This document shows, one piece after another, positions 50,828 through 59,238 of a DNA stretch of 64,000 bases. Each line of letters starts with the position of its first letter. Positions within the stretch are counted from its first letter, which is position 1. The notes under the pieces were generated by a model, which did no database searches, was not told the DNA's origin, and saw only the letters and a list, made by a program, of their open reading frames with translations. Source of the stretch: Arthrobacter sp. HY1533 (lineage in GTDB: Bacteria > Actinomycetota > Actinomycetes > Actinomycetales > Micrococcaceae); the NCBI RefSeq assembly GCF_027568515.1, contig NZ_JANKZF010000019.1, positions 1-64,000 on the forward strand, read 5' to 3'. A program made the position numbers and the translations under genes.

Positions 50828-52006
50828 ATGGGGTGGCGAGGTATGAAAATTACATCGAGATTACAGGATAATCGCATTGGTGCCGTAAATGTCTTGGCCG
50901 AGATGTCGCTTTCCGAGTATGCAGATCTGATTTCTGATAATCTTTCCAAGAATGAATTTCAGCGACGCCGCGTGAGTTCTTCGAAAACAGTCTATGCACT
51001 GCTGAAGGATGACATGCGCCGTGGATGCGTAATTCCCCCTTTGGTGTTAGCGCTCACTGAGGAAAGTGTTGAGATAGATAGACTGAGTAATGCTGAACTC
51101 GAGGCACTTATTGTTGATCAGGCATCCCGGCTCGTAATTCTAGATGGATTGCAGAGAACACACACAATAATTGATCTCCTGCAAGAGATTGATAAAATAG
51201 ATCCGCAGAGCTCAGCTACGCCTGTTGGTGATATGCCGGTTCGCGTTGAAGTTTACGTCGGGTTAAACCGCCTAGGTATCCTATACCGAATGCTCACCCT
51301 TAACACCGGACAGACGCCGATGTCCCTTCGTCAACAAATTGAAATGCTCTATTTGGATTACCATGATCCTGAATCTCGCATTGACCTCATACGGGAGGCT
51401 GATAATAGGATTGTAAAGAATCCTCATGAGTACAACTTCAAGGATGTTGTTGAGGGCTTCAATGCATATCTAAATCGAGATGAGCTTCCAATCGACCGTA
51501 CGAGTTTGTTGGAAAATATCCGAAGCCTCGAGAAACTTTCGAAGGAAAACCAAGACTCTGATGTATTCCGCAAGTATTCGGAGATATTGGACGATTTTAT
51601 ATTCCAAGTTGTTGACCTTGGTGGAGATGCAGAGCTGGCTGAAGACGATCTTATTGGGTCGAGTCCATTTGGTCGAACAGTAAATCAAGTTTTTAAGAAA
51701 CCTCAAGCAATGTCAGGGCTTGGAGCTGCTTTGGGCAAGCTTATTGACCGGAACGTATTCAATAATCTTGATGAGGCATCTGAAGCTATCGAAAACATTA
51801 AGATGGATAACCCCGAAGAGTTTCTGGTCGAAATAAACCGCTCACTGTCTTGGCTGAAAAACCATACAACAAAAATTGGCAATGCTCAAAGAACGTTTTT
51901 TACTTTCTATTTCCGGGAGCTCTTAAATCCAGAAACTGATAGTTATCTCGATCTTCAGTCGGCCGCCACAACGGCCCTGCGTAAATACCAAGACCAGAAT
52001 ATATAG
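50828..52006 (+). CDS. DGQHR/ParB/DUF262-like protein of a two-gene defence-like operon
   Basis: The 392-residue protein has the pattern NEFQRRRVSSSKTVYALLKDD then IPPLVLAL (about 68-75) then LVILDGLQRTHTI (Asp106-Thr111). The order of a QRR-type strand, IPPxVL and DGxQR is that of DGQHR (DndB-type), ParB-like and DUF262 (GmrS) domains, which bind or hydrolyse NTP or DNA. The LTLNTGQTPMS segment (about 157-167) also fits the DGQHR layout. The C-terminal 200 residues are helical. Its stop is four nt before the HEPN-containing partner. Codons are AT-rich against the backbone. Either ATG at 50828 or 50843 could start it. Confidence 0.6.
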   Translation: MGWRGMKITSRLQDNRIGAVNVLAEMSLSEYADLISDNLSKNEFQRRRVSSSKTVYALLKDDMRRGCVIPPLVLALTEESVEIDRLSNAELEALIVDQASRLVILDGLQRTHTIIDLLQEIDKIDPQSSATPVGDMPVRVEVYVGLNRLGILYRMLTLNTGQTPMSLRQQIEMLYLDYHDPESRIDLIREADNRIVKNPHEYNFKDVVEGFNAYLNRDELPIDRTSLLENIRSLEKLSKENQDSDVFRKYSEILDDFIFQVVDLGGDAELAEDDLIGSSPFGRTVNQVFKKPQAMSGLGAALGKLIDRNVFNNLDEASEAIENIKMDNPEEFLVEINRSLSWLKNHTTKIGNAQRTFFTFYFRELLNPETDSYLDLQSAATTALRKYQDQNI

Positions 52007-52010
52007 GCGC

Positions 52011-53156
52011 ATGGCAATCAAAGTGGGAGTTTTAGACGACGCTTGGACCGTGGATTTTGACGGGCTTGACTTTGTTGCTACCGATTCGGCTTCCGGTGTT
52101 GAAGTTCGCATCTCGTCTCCCTTGAATCTTGATGCGGGCTTTGCGGATGATTCATACACTGTGCATACTTTCCTCTTTAAGGGACTTTCGGAGAACTCAA
52201 CATTTGACGTATCGGTAAAGGGAGGTGGCCGTAATTTTGCACTTTTGACTCCAGCAAATGCTGTGGGGTCAGTTGATCACGACAGGGCCGGGAAGGCGTA
52301 TTATGCCAAGTGTGCATATGTGATCATTCGAGATATTCTTGGGCAAAAATTGGCTGGAGATCCGCAGTTTTTTGAGCCGTATGCAGGAATCAATGGACCT
52401 ATTCCGTTCTCAGATCTATTTCATGACGACACTTGTTTTCTATTAGTTGACAACGCCGAAGCCAGCAAAGTTAAGAATTTTAGTTTGACCAAGATAGTAC
52501 CCAGTCTTTTGGCTAATGGATTTGTTCCTGTTGACGTTTGTAATCCTCAGGAGCTAGCTTGGAGGAGTCCAATCGAGTTAGATACTAAATCACTGAAGGT
52601 ATCGCTAATTTCTGACGATATTGGTGACCCTGAATTGATTGGTGATCTATGCTCGCTTGCTGTGAAGGCAAGTGGATCCTCGATTATGCAGTTTTTCTAT
52701 TTGTATCAAATATTCGAATACTTAATGGAAAGTGTTCTGAAGCACAGGCTTCCAGAGGTTGCGATAGAGATGCTAAGGAAAATTGAAAATGGATCCGGTG
52801 ATCTGTACGATGATTATTCGCTACTAGCTGAGGTCATGCGAGAGAAAGAGAGGCTCCAATTGCTCGTGGGCAAGTACTCCGATTGCCAGTCAAGTTTGGG
52901 CTCCCTCGCCAGTGTTTCGCTTGACTTCATGAGGTCTGTTAATTTCAAGATTTCAGGCGAAATGTCAGGTGTGAAGGCTGTTTATGCCGTTCGGAATTTC
53001 CTGTTTCATCAAGCTAGGAATCTGCCCGTCCATGGAGAGTCGAAACTGGATGCGGTCGTTACTGCCTTAGCTCAGTTTATTCCGGAGCTCCTTGCGACTT
53101 ATAAATATCCAAAACACACAACTGTCTGGCCACTAATGCCGGCAGTTCCGTCGTGA
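52011..53156 (+). CDS. HEPN-motif protein, partner of the DGQHR-like gene
   Basis: The 381-residue protein has an N-terminal ~180 residues of unrecognised beta-rich fold and a C-terminal helical bundle. RNFLFH (Arg328-His333) is an exact RX4H, with N after R, the signature of HEPN ribonucleases such as those in Abi and toxin-antitoxin systems. Its gene starts four nt after the upstream stop codon, and codon bias is shared, so both were acquired as one unit. The HEPN catalytic dimer could be an RNA-cleaving effector; activity is inferred. Confidence 0.6.
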   Translation: MAIKVGVLDDAWTVDFDGLDFVATDSASGVEVRISSPLNLDAGFADDSYTVHTFLFKGLSENSTFDVSVKGGGRNFALLTPANAVGSVDHDRAGKAYYAKCAYVIIRDILGQKLAGDPQFFEPYAGINGPIPFSDLFHDDTCFLLVDNAEASKVKNFSLTKIVPSLLANGFVPVDVCNPQELAWRSPIELDTKSLKVSLISDDIGDPELIGDLCSLAVKASGSSIMQFFYLYQIFEYLMESVLKHRLPEVAIEMLRKIENGSGDLYDDYSLLAEVMREKERLQLLVGKYSDCQSSLGSLASVSLDFMRSVNFKISGEMSGVKAVYAVRNFLFHQARNLPVHGESKLDAVVTALAQFIPELLATYKYPKHTTVWPLMPAVPS

Positions 53157-53226
53157 CTAACAAACTCAGGCGATTATTTGACTTTCATTCTGGTATGGTC
53201 GTCGAATCTTCGTCCGGGATCTAAGT

Positions 53227-53243
53227 CGGCGAAAAATTCGCCG
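53227..53243 (+). terminator. Hairpin after the HEPN operon
   Basis: CGGCGAA and TTCGCCG pair around an AAA loop, 70 nt past the operon. The flanks are AT-rich but no strict T-run follows; the site separates the rightward operon from the leftward integrase. Confidence 0.5.
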
Positions 53244-53345
53244 TGTGTTAATATTCGGGTTACCTTCTTCACGGGTGGATGCTAGTTTCGACCATCGCTG
53301 GAAAATTAGTTTGTTCGTCATTATTTGGATTTTATTAGATTTTTA

Positions 53346-54542
53346 CTATTCACCAGATTCTGGTATATTCAGTTGATCCCCAAAGGCTTGCAGTATCTCA
53401 GTATTGTCCGGTGCCTCGTGCGTCTTTTGGACGTAATGCTTGCTCGTAATCTGCTCGCTGGAATGCCCGAGCTGCGCCGTCGCCGCGGCCATGCCCTGGG
53501 TGTTGGCCAGGATGGTCCCCACGGACTTCCGAAAAGTGTGGGGCGTGACCCAGTCAATGCCGACAGCTTTCCTTGCGTCGCGCCATTGCTTGCGAAACCC
53601 GTTAGGGTCCCGAATGGTCAAGGTGCTGGACGGGAACACCAGATCAAGGTCATTCTGGCGAACTGGATCAGCTTGACGCCTGCGCAGCATCTCGACGGCG
53701 AAGGGCGGCAGGAAGTAGCGTTGCCGTGAGTTAGCACTTTTGGGGTGGTCTTGGATTCTGAGCCCGTTCTTGCCCCGAACGTTGATGACTGTCCCGCGAA
53801 TGGTGACGGTTGGCTTCTCGGCGGCAAGATCAACGTCGGACCACCGAATGGCTAGCGCCTCGCCAATCCTAGCGCCGGTGGCTAGCATGATGTCGACGAC
53901 GTCGAGGATGTCCTTTTCGTGCAAACCGTTCTGCCGCCCGGTTGGTTGCTGCCAGGCATAGACGTCGTGACGGAGTTTGACCACCTCGTCGATGGTCAAT
54001 GCTCTAACTTCTTTGCTGCTGCTGGTGGGTATGCGGGCGACCTCACGGAGCGGATTAGCGGGGGCTGCACCATGGCGTGTAGCTAGGGACAGCATGCCAG
54101 TGAGCAGTGTCTTAGACATTTTGGCTGTTGCATTGCCGTGTTTGGTTCGTACACCTTTGAGGAACTTATCCAGGGTGGAGACGTTGGCTTCACGGATGGT
54201 TAGGTTGCCAACGCCGGGCAGGATGTAGGTGTCTATGATTTCCCGGTAGCGTCGGCGTGTATTGGCGGCTCTGCCGAGGTCTTCGAATTCTAGCCACCAG
54301 AATTTGGCAAGTTCGCTCATGGCCATGTCGGGGCTGATCACGTCATCGGTGGGTGGCAGCATCGCGTTCAACTTCGCCAGAAGGGTGGCTTCGGCTTGTG
54401 CCCCTGTTGGCCCGGTTGATTGGTACATGCGGGGCTTCCCGTCGTAGCCGCGCATGGTTGCCCGGGCCCTCCATGTGGTTGGCCCGAGCTTCCGGCGGGT
54501 TACTTTTCCCCACGTCCCGAGTGGTGTTTTTGCTCTAGCCAA
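53346..54542 (-). CDS. int: Tyrosine site-specific integrase
   Basis: The 398-residue recombinase integrates and, with Xis, excises the element. After an N-terminal SAM-like DNA-binding domain (about 70-160), the catalytic domain has GARIGEALAIRW with the first Arg, HTFR (His335, Arg338), GH (His360) and the tyrosine nucleophile Tyr370 in KHYVQ. The length matches the pSAM2-type integrases. The start is best at TTG 54542, which overlaps the xis stop by eight nt; a long upstream open frame is antisense to nothing known. The product should act near an adjacent att site at or below 53.35 kb. Confidence 0.93.
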   Translation of the reverse strand: MARAKTPLGTWGKVTRRKLGPTTWRARATMRGYDGKPRMYQSTGPTGAQAEATLLAKLNAMLPPTDDVISPDMAMSELAKFWWLEFEDLGRAANTRRRYREIIDTYILPGVGNLTIREANVSTLDKFLKGVRTKHGNATAKMSKTLLTGMLSLATRHGAAPANPLREVARIPTSSSKEVRALTIDEVVKLRHDVYAWQQPTGRQNGLHEKDILDVVDIMLATGARIGEALAIRWSDVDLAAEKPTVTIRGTVINVRGKNGLRIQDHPKSANSRQRYFLPPFAVEMLRRRQADPVRQNDLDLVFPSSTLTIRDPNGFRKQWRDARKAVGIDWVTPHTFRKSVGTILANTQGMAAATAQLGHSSEQITSKHYVQKTHEAPDNTEILQAFGDQLNIPESGE

Positions 54543-54756
54543 TGGGGTCTTCCGTGGTGGCGAGCCATGCGTTGAAGTCCGTGCGGCTGATACGAAGGTG
54601 GCGTCCGATCCTGTGAGCCCTCGGGCCCGCGTGCTTGACGCGCCACTGATAGAAGGTTTGCTCAGGAATCTGCAGCTCATGGCAGATCTCCTTAGGCGTC
54701 ATCCATTCGTCTACGAACGCAGGGATCGACGGTGCATGGTTTGGCTGGTCGGTCAT
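54535..54756 (-). CDS. xis: Excisionase / helix-turn-helix protein
   Basis: The 73-residue protein has a MerR/HTH_17-type DNA-binding domain (MTPKEICHELQIPEQTFYQWRVKHAGPRAHRIGRHLRISRTDFNAWL, about 19-64), the layout of recombination directionality factors. It overlaps the integrase start by eight nt, so the pair is translationally coupled. Overlap makes Int synthesis depend on Xis translation. Confidence 0.88.
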   Translation of the reverse strand: MTDQPNHAPSIPAFVDEWMTPKEICHELQIPEQTFYQWRVKHAGPRAHRIGRHLRISRTDFNAWLATTEDPIG

Positions 54757-55167
54757 CGGAATCTCCTATTCAATATCGGTGTTTCTCTTCCATGGCGCCA
54801 AAGCGATGAAAGTTCATGACCTACGTTGATCTGCCGGCTGGATGACGGCGATTCACCTGCCTGTCGAGGACTTAGGCAATGCCAGCGCCATCCCTGCAAG
54901 GATTGCCGTCGTCGGATCCACTTCCCATTTCCGCGGCGGAAGGAGCCCGGTCTATTTGCTCATTCATTGGATTCTCTTGTTCAACGTGGCCTTGCCTCTG
55001 TTCATGGTGGAATAGCGTCGGAACTACGTGACCACCTTTGCCAAATCGGAGGAATGACGGCGGCGACCTTACCCAATACCGCGGCTCGGCACGGGAGTTT
55101 GGTGCCTTGTCACGCTCGATGTCCCAGACGATACGTGAGACACTCACGGGACGTAGATTGGAGTGCA
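54757..55167. other. Control interval between xis and the regulator
   Basis: About 410 nt with no supported gene, which should hold the leftward xis-int promoter and the rightward regulator promoter. The only clear element is the dyad at 55134-55148. Confidence 0.4.
55134..55148. promoter_or_regulatory. Operator-like dyad ahead of the XRE-type regulator
   Basis: CGTGAG and CTCACG flank ACA, a perfect 6-nt-arm palindrome 19 nt before the ATG at 55168. Its place over or after the promoter suggests self-repression by the encoded regulator. Confidence 0.45.
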
Positions 55168-55659
55168 ATGGCGGATCAGGACGGAGCCGAGCGCTCTAAG
55201 CACACGCCGCAGGCTGAGCTTGCTCGAAGGCTTCGACTCTTGATTAAAGCGGCTGTCGCGGAGGGGGGCGGGCCGGTGTTGTTTCCGGACGTTCGTGCTG
55301 CGATGACTGTCCGTGGGGTGAAACTGTCCAGGGCACGGTGGTTGTACATGAAGGATGGCAACGGTGCCTTGATTCGGGACCGGCCACTGTTGACGGCGCT
55401 GGCTGACTATTTCAACGCGGATCCGGAGTATTTGCTCAGTGTCGAGGGGACTGCCCTCACAGGCGAGCAGCTCGAGGTTGTGAAGTCGTTGCGGGTGGCG
55501 AGGGTGAAGTCCTTTGCGGTCAACACCTTGGGGGACGTCTCGCCTGAGGTGTTGGACGCGCTTATTGAATACCTGGATCGGGATATTGCTCGGCCGCCTG
55601 GGGGAGAAGCGGTCGACGATTCAGGAGATAGTCCTGATGCGCACCCAGAAGTTCCTTGA
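55168..55659 (+). CDS. XRE/EspR-like helix-turn-helix regulator
   Basis: The 163-residue protein has a helix-turn-helix region (about 15-95) with the pattern LARRLRLLIKAAVAEGGG ... KLSRARWLYMKDGNGALIRDRPLLTALADYFNADPEYLLS, as in Actinobacterial XRE-type regulators of ICEs and secretion loci. The C-terminus is a helical tail ending in an acidic region. GGAG precedes the ATG. It is convergent with the next gene, overlapping 98 nt at the 3' ends. It probably controls the xis-int and transfer operons. Confidence 0.78.
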   Translation: MADQDGAERSKHTPQAELARRLRLLIKAAVAEGGGPVLFPDVRAAMTVRGVKLSRARWLYMKDGNGALIRDRPLLTALADYFNADPEYLLSVEGTALTGEQLEVVKSLRVARVKSFAVNTLGDVSPEVLDALIEYLDRDIARPPGGEAVDDSGDSPDAHPEVP

Positions 55660-55936
55660 TGCGGGTTTCGTCCACGGAATAGCGGGGCGACCTGCCATGG
55701 CGGCGACCTTGGGCGATGTCCACGACTATGGCACCGGTCTTTTCTAGTGCGATCAGGTGTTGGGCGACGCTTGCCTCACTTGCGCTGACGGCATCAACGA
55801 TGTCTCCGCGGGGTACCGGCCCGCTTCCTTCCAGATACCGGATGATTTCGTTGCGTCCGCGATTGCCGAACGCCTCGATGGCTGCCTCCACGTTGGAAGT
55901 CCAGGCCATGTCTACGGGATGCGTGATTCGAGGCAT
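55562..55936 (-). CDS. Winged-helix (ArsR/MarR-like) regulator
   Basis: The 124-residue protein has a winged helix: FGNRGRNEIIRYLEGSGPVPRGDIVDAVSASEASVAQHLIALEKTGAIVVDIAQGRRHGRSPRYSVD (about 23-90). No metal-binding cysteines are present. It faces the XRE-type gene, with a 98-nt overlap of the 3' coding ends, which could permit antisense or RNA polymerase collision control. Its start at 55936 lies next to the TTGACA-repeat region. I read the pair as the ICE control switch. Confidence 0.7.
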   Translation of the reverse strand: MPRITHPVDMAWTSNVEAAIEAFGNRGRNEIIRYLEGSGPVPRGDIVDAVSASEASVAQHLIALEKTGAIVVDIAQGRRHGRSPRYSVDETRIKELLGAHQDYLLNRRPLLPQAAEQYPDPGIQ

Positions 55937-55954
55937 GATCCCATTTTGCTCTAC

Positions 55955-56007
55955 TTATCCACAGATTGACATAGCAGGGGTTGACATTGGAAAAACCTGA
56001 ATTGACA
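55955..56007. promoter_or_regulatory. DnaA box plus TTGACA repeats in the ICE control region
   Basis: TTATCCACA at 55955-55963 is a perfect DnaA box, followed by TTGACA at 55966-55971, 55981-55986 and 56002-56007, and an AT-rich TATATAG. The sequence lies between two divergent regulatory genes (55936 and 56247). The repeats may be promoter -35 boxes or regulator sites; the DnaA box raises a replication or oriT role. The remaining 56008-56246 shows nothing else. Confidence 0.35.
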
Positions 56008-56246
56008 CTGGTTTATATAGTCTTTGGGATTCGGGTGAGTAGCTGGGATCCCTTACATGGCCGTAACGCCGCCGCTTCATTCGGGCAGCGTAGGGGTTCA
56101 CCCACACAGCGTGCAGTTTTTCTTGAACGAAGACGACGATGGTCTCTTATGCATCAGCTCGAACAATCCACCGCAAAGACCAACTTCCAGCGGATTTCAA
56201 GCCGGACCTAACTGTTAGCCACTGTGTCATCCGTGGCGAGGATGTC

Positions 56247-57047
56247 ATGATTGCCGTGGATGATATTTCCCGGTTTGTTCGTTCACGCTTGGCTCGGGCG
56301 GGGTGCCCTAATGAGCTGGAAGACGTACTTCAGGACATTCGCATTGCGGTGTGGTCTGGTGTTTCGCGGGGCCAGTATCAACCGCTGCCCGGTGTCCGTT
56401 TTGGGGCATGGGTCCAGGGTATTGCCAATAACGTTTGCACGGCTCGCATCGCTAAGGCATCTGCCCACTACACGGTTCCACTGTTCACGGAGGATTCCGA
56501 TGACCATCCCGTCTTCGATCGGCCGCAGGATGTCGTGGCGGAGCCTTCCGGGGTTGCGGATCGGGAATGGGCGATCAATGTCCTGAACCTGACGCGGATG
56601 TGTGCCGGGGAAGAAGCCTGGGGATCAGCCATGTTCCTCCTTTTGGATGATTATGATGACGGCAGCTGCGCAGTGACCGCCGGTGCTGACCGTGCGGACA
56701 CGCCGGCCTATCGCAGGGCGCGCAGGGATCTGAAGTTCGTGCGACAAGTGGCCATCACGGTGCGGAACGCACTGGCCGTGGTGGATTCCGATGATGGGAA
56801 TAGGGGCGAGACGGCCATGCGCGCGTCGAAGTGCCTGCCCACCGAGCTGCACCGCGCCATCGCTGAAACACTTGTCGTTCCTCGGTTGAGTGGATCGGAA
56901 CGGCTTGCCGCACTTCCTGTCATAGCTGCCAAGACCAACGTCACTCCCCGGTACGTCGCCGTCCAGACCGGTCGGGCCAGGGCGCTGTATATGGCGGCAC
57001 TGCGAGTCATTCGGATGTCTCAACCGGCCGAGGTCAGGCTCTTGTAG
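56247..57047 (+). CDS. Sigma-70-family-like regulator with a long linker
   Basis: The 266-residue protein has a sigma region 2-like block (DDISRFVRSRLARAGCPNELEDVLQDIRIAVW, about 5-36, with FGAWVQGIANNVC at about 52-64) and a C-terminal region 4-like helix-turn-helix (ALPVIAAKTNVTPRYVAVQTGRARALYMAALRVI, about 225-258). The linker of about 150 residues between them is far longer than in standard ECF factors. It probably directs RNA polymerase to the transfer operon just downstream. The ATG at 56247 follows GCGAGG; frames further upstream are open but not family-like. Confidence 0.65.
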   Translation: MIAVDDISRFVRSRLARAGCPNELEDVLQDIRIAVWSGVSRGQYQPLPGVRFGAWVQGIANNVCTARIAKASAHYTVPLFTEDSDDHPVFDRPQDVVAEPSGVADREWAINVLNLTRMCAGEEAWGSAMFLLLDDYDDGSCAVTAGADRADTPAYRRARRDLKFVRQVAITVRNALAVVDSDDGNRGETAMRASKCLPTELHRAIAETLVVPRLSGSERLAALPVIAAKTNVTPRYVAVQTGRARALYMAALRVIRMSQPAEVRLL

Positions 57048-57252
57048 CACCAAAGTCAGGAACGTGGATTCGCCCGGTGCTCCTGCATACCAGGCGACAC
57101 CGGCAGCCAGGTACCGACCTTGGCAGCTCGAATCAAGTTCGTTTGAACGCGCACGACGGCGTGGCCTGGCTTGGACGCCGCCGCAGATCCGCCGCGGCAG
57201 GGTCATACGCAGTTGCCTCCTTTGCCGCATGGACGGGTAAAGGAGGTCTCCA

Positions 57253-57975
57253 ATGCGCGGAGTATCAGCATGGAACAGATACCTGCCCCGTTCCCGGCGG
57301 CAGTGGTTTCTGATCGCAATACTGGGAACTCTCACCGGCGTGGTTATGGCGCTGTTTTGGCTACCAAGCACCAGTACGTCTCAACGGGCCACGAGTGTGC
57401 CGACATCCCCACCCCAGGCAGGCCAGACGGCAATAGGGCCAGGTCCTGCTGCCCTTGTAACCGAGGCGCCGGTTGGTGTGGTGTTGTCGCCGGGGGAGCC
57501 GCAGACTCTCGATTTCACGGCGTATGCCGAGAACACAGCCCGTGCGCTGTACACCTGGGACACACGTACCTCAACTTATACGCAGACTTATGCGCATGTG
57601 CGCAGCTGGTGGATCGTCCTGCCTGACGGGTCGAACCCGCTCACCGTGTATACACAAGAGTTAGAGGGAACCGGAATCAACTCCGCGGCATTCGCTCAAC
57701 TCTCCGCCTACGGGGCGTACCGGACAGCCACCGTCATCCAGACCAGCTGCGATGACCAGCTGGCCCAGGTGAGGGACCATCCGGCCCCTTGGATCGGGCT
57801 GCATGTCTGCACCATGACGCTCAGCGTCACCGACCGCTCCACGGTGGAACCCCACAAGACGGCATACCGCGTTCCGGTCAGTGTCATGGTGAACTGCCCA
57901 CCGGCGGCAACGGCTCCGGCACATCGTTGCGCGCTGGCAGGTTTTTACACCTCCGCTAACAGAATCGTCTACTGA
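57253..57975 (+). CDS. Membrane-anchored surface protein of the T4SS operon
   Basis: The 240-residue protein has one N-terminal transmembrane helix (about 18-36) then a Ser/Thr/Pro-rich linker and an extracytoplasmic domain (about 70-240) with several cysteines (SCDDQ, HVCTM, NCPPA, HRCAL). The topology is that of VirB8/TcpC-like assembly factors, but sequence similarity is not evident. AAAGGAGG sits at perfect spacing to the ATG, the first strong ribosome site of the operon. Its TGA overlaps the ATG of the NlpC/P60 gene by one base. Confidence 0.65.
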   Translation: MRGVSAWNRYLPRSRRQWFLIAILGTLTGVVMALFWLPSTSTSQRATSVPTSPPQAGQTAIGPGPAALVTEAPVGVVLSPGEPQTLDFTAYAENTARALYTWDTRTSTYTQTYAHVRSWWIVLPDGSNPLTVYTQELEGTGINSAAFAQLSAYGAYRTATVIQTSCDDQLAQVRDHPAPWIGLHVCTMTLSVTDRSTVEPHKTAYRVPVSVMVNCPPAATAPAHRCALAGFYTSANRIVY

Positions 57976-59135
57976 TGCCTGCGGCAGCCCTGGCCACGAT
58001 CGCGAAAGCGCGGCTGATCCAGAGAGTACTTGCCGCGCTGGTAGTGGTGGTCCCTGTAGGGATGGCCGCCCTGCTCGGCGGGACCAGCATCCTCGTCGCC
58101 CAGATCGCGGGTACAAACACTTCGTGCACGTCAGCACCCCAGGAATCGGCGTTCGTCGGACCGTCCTTGCAACCAGTGGCATCGCTGAGTAACGGTGTTG
58201 GGAGCCTGACTCTTCCGGGGCCCGACGGCGTATCCCTGACGCTAGACCCTGAGCAGCAAAGCACCGCCGGTAGCTACCTGTCCGTGGGCCAGTCTCTGGG
58301 TGTGTCGGCGAAGGGGATTCAGATTGCCATCATGGTCGCTCTCCAAGAATCCGGGCTCAGGATGCTGGCCAATCCTGCTGTCCCCGCATCGCTGGGCATG
58401 CCCCATGACGGTCTGGGCTATGACCATGATTCCCTTGGGTCAGCCCAACAACGGCCCAGTGCTGGGTGGGGAAGCATCCAGGAACTGATGATTGCCTCCT
58501 ACAATGCCGAAGCGTTCTTTGGTGGCCCGCGGGGGCCCAACCACGGGTCACCTCGCGGGCTCCTGGACATCCCAGGGTGGGAATCGATGGGTCTGGGGCA
58601 GGCGGCCCAGTCCGTGCAGGTGTCCGCGTTCCCGGAACTGTACGAACGCTGGGGGCCCACCGCCCTCACCATCATGGCGTCCGTCACCGGGACGGGCCTC
58701 CGGCAACCATGCCTGCAACCAGCCCCAGTAGAGGACCCCGCAGCACCGCCGGTTCCGGCGGACCTGAGCGCGACCAGGCATGCCATTCTCCACCATGCCC
58801 AGGAAGGCGTGGGCGGCAGTTACGTGTGGGGCGGCACCGCGTTCAAGGCGTGGGACTGCTCCGGTTACGTGCAATGGATCTATAACCAGGTGGGGATTGC
58901 CCTGCCTCGCACAGAACAGTGGCTGGCCGGGCACACCACGACCATGCCGCAGCCAGGCGATTTGGTGGTCCAGAACCCGGATGGGCCAAACCACTGGGGC
59001 CACGTCGGCATCTACGCGGGGGCAGGGATGATGTACAGCGCCCTGAATCCCTCGGTGGGCACGCTGCTCCACCCCGTGAGCTGGAATCCCGGCACCCAAT
59101 ACTTCGACCTTCTAGGACCGGCACCGGGTAACTGA
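57975..59135 (+). CDS. NlpC/P60 peptidoglycan hydrolase of the conjugation system
   Basis: The 386-residue protein has an N-terminal membrane helix (about 15-45), a lysozyme-like section (about 88-235, LGVSAKGIQIAIMVALQESGLRML), and a C-terminal NlpC/P60 domain with C295 in WDCSGYVQW and H343 in HWGHVGIY. It should open the cell wall for the secretion channel, the VirB1/TcpG role. It overlaps the previous gene by one base. Confidence 0.9.
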   Translation: MPAAALATIAKARLIQRVLAALVVVVPVGMAALLGGTSILVAQIAGTNTSCTSAPQESAFVGPSLQPVASLSNGVGSLTLPGPDGVSLTLDPEQQSTAGSYLSVGQSLGVSAKGIQIAIMVALQESGLRMLANPAVPASLGMPHDGLGYDHDSLGSAQQRPSAGWGSIQELMIASYNAEAFFGGPRGPNHGSPRGLLDIPGWESMGLGQAAQSVQVSAFPELYERWGPTALTIMASVTGTGLRQPCLQPAPVEDPAAPPVPADLSATRHAILHHAQEGVGGSYVWGGTAFKAWDCSGYVQWIYNQVGIALPRTEQWLAGHTTTMPQPGDLVVQNPDGPNHWGHVGIYAGAGMMYSALNPSVGTLLHPVSWNPGTQYFDLLGPAPGN

Positions 59136-59238
59136 TGTTCGACGGCAAACCTAGGTCATGCGGGTTGGGGCCGGGTGGTGCATGGAAGTGGAGAAGCAAA
59201 CGCACGGTCTGCCTCTAGCATCCGGATGGAGTAGTGTC

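Noticed and set aside
55966-56007. TTGACA repeats read as CRISPR-like or phage iterons
   Set aside because: Only three six-base copies at uneven spacing (15 and 21 nt); too short for an array.
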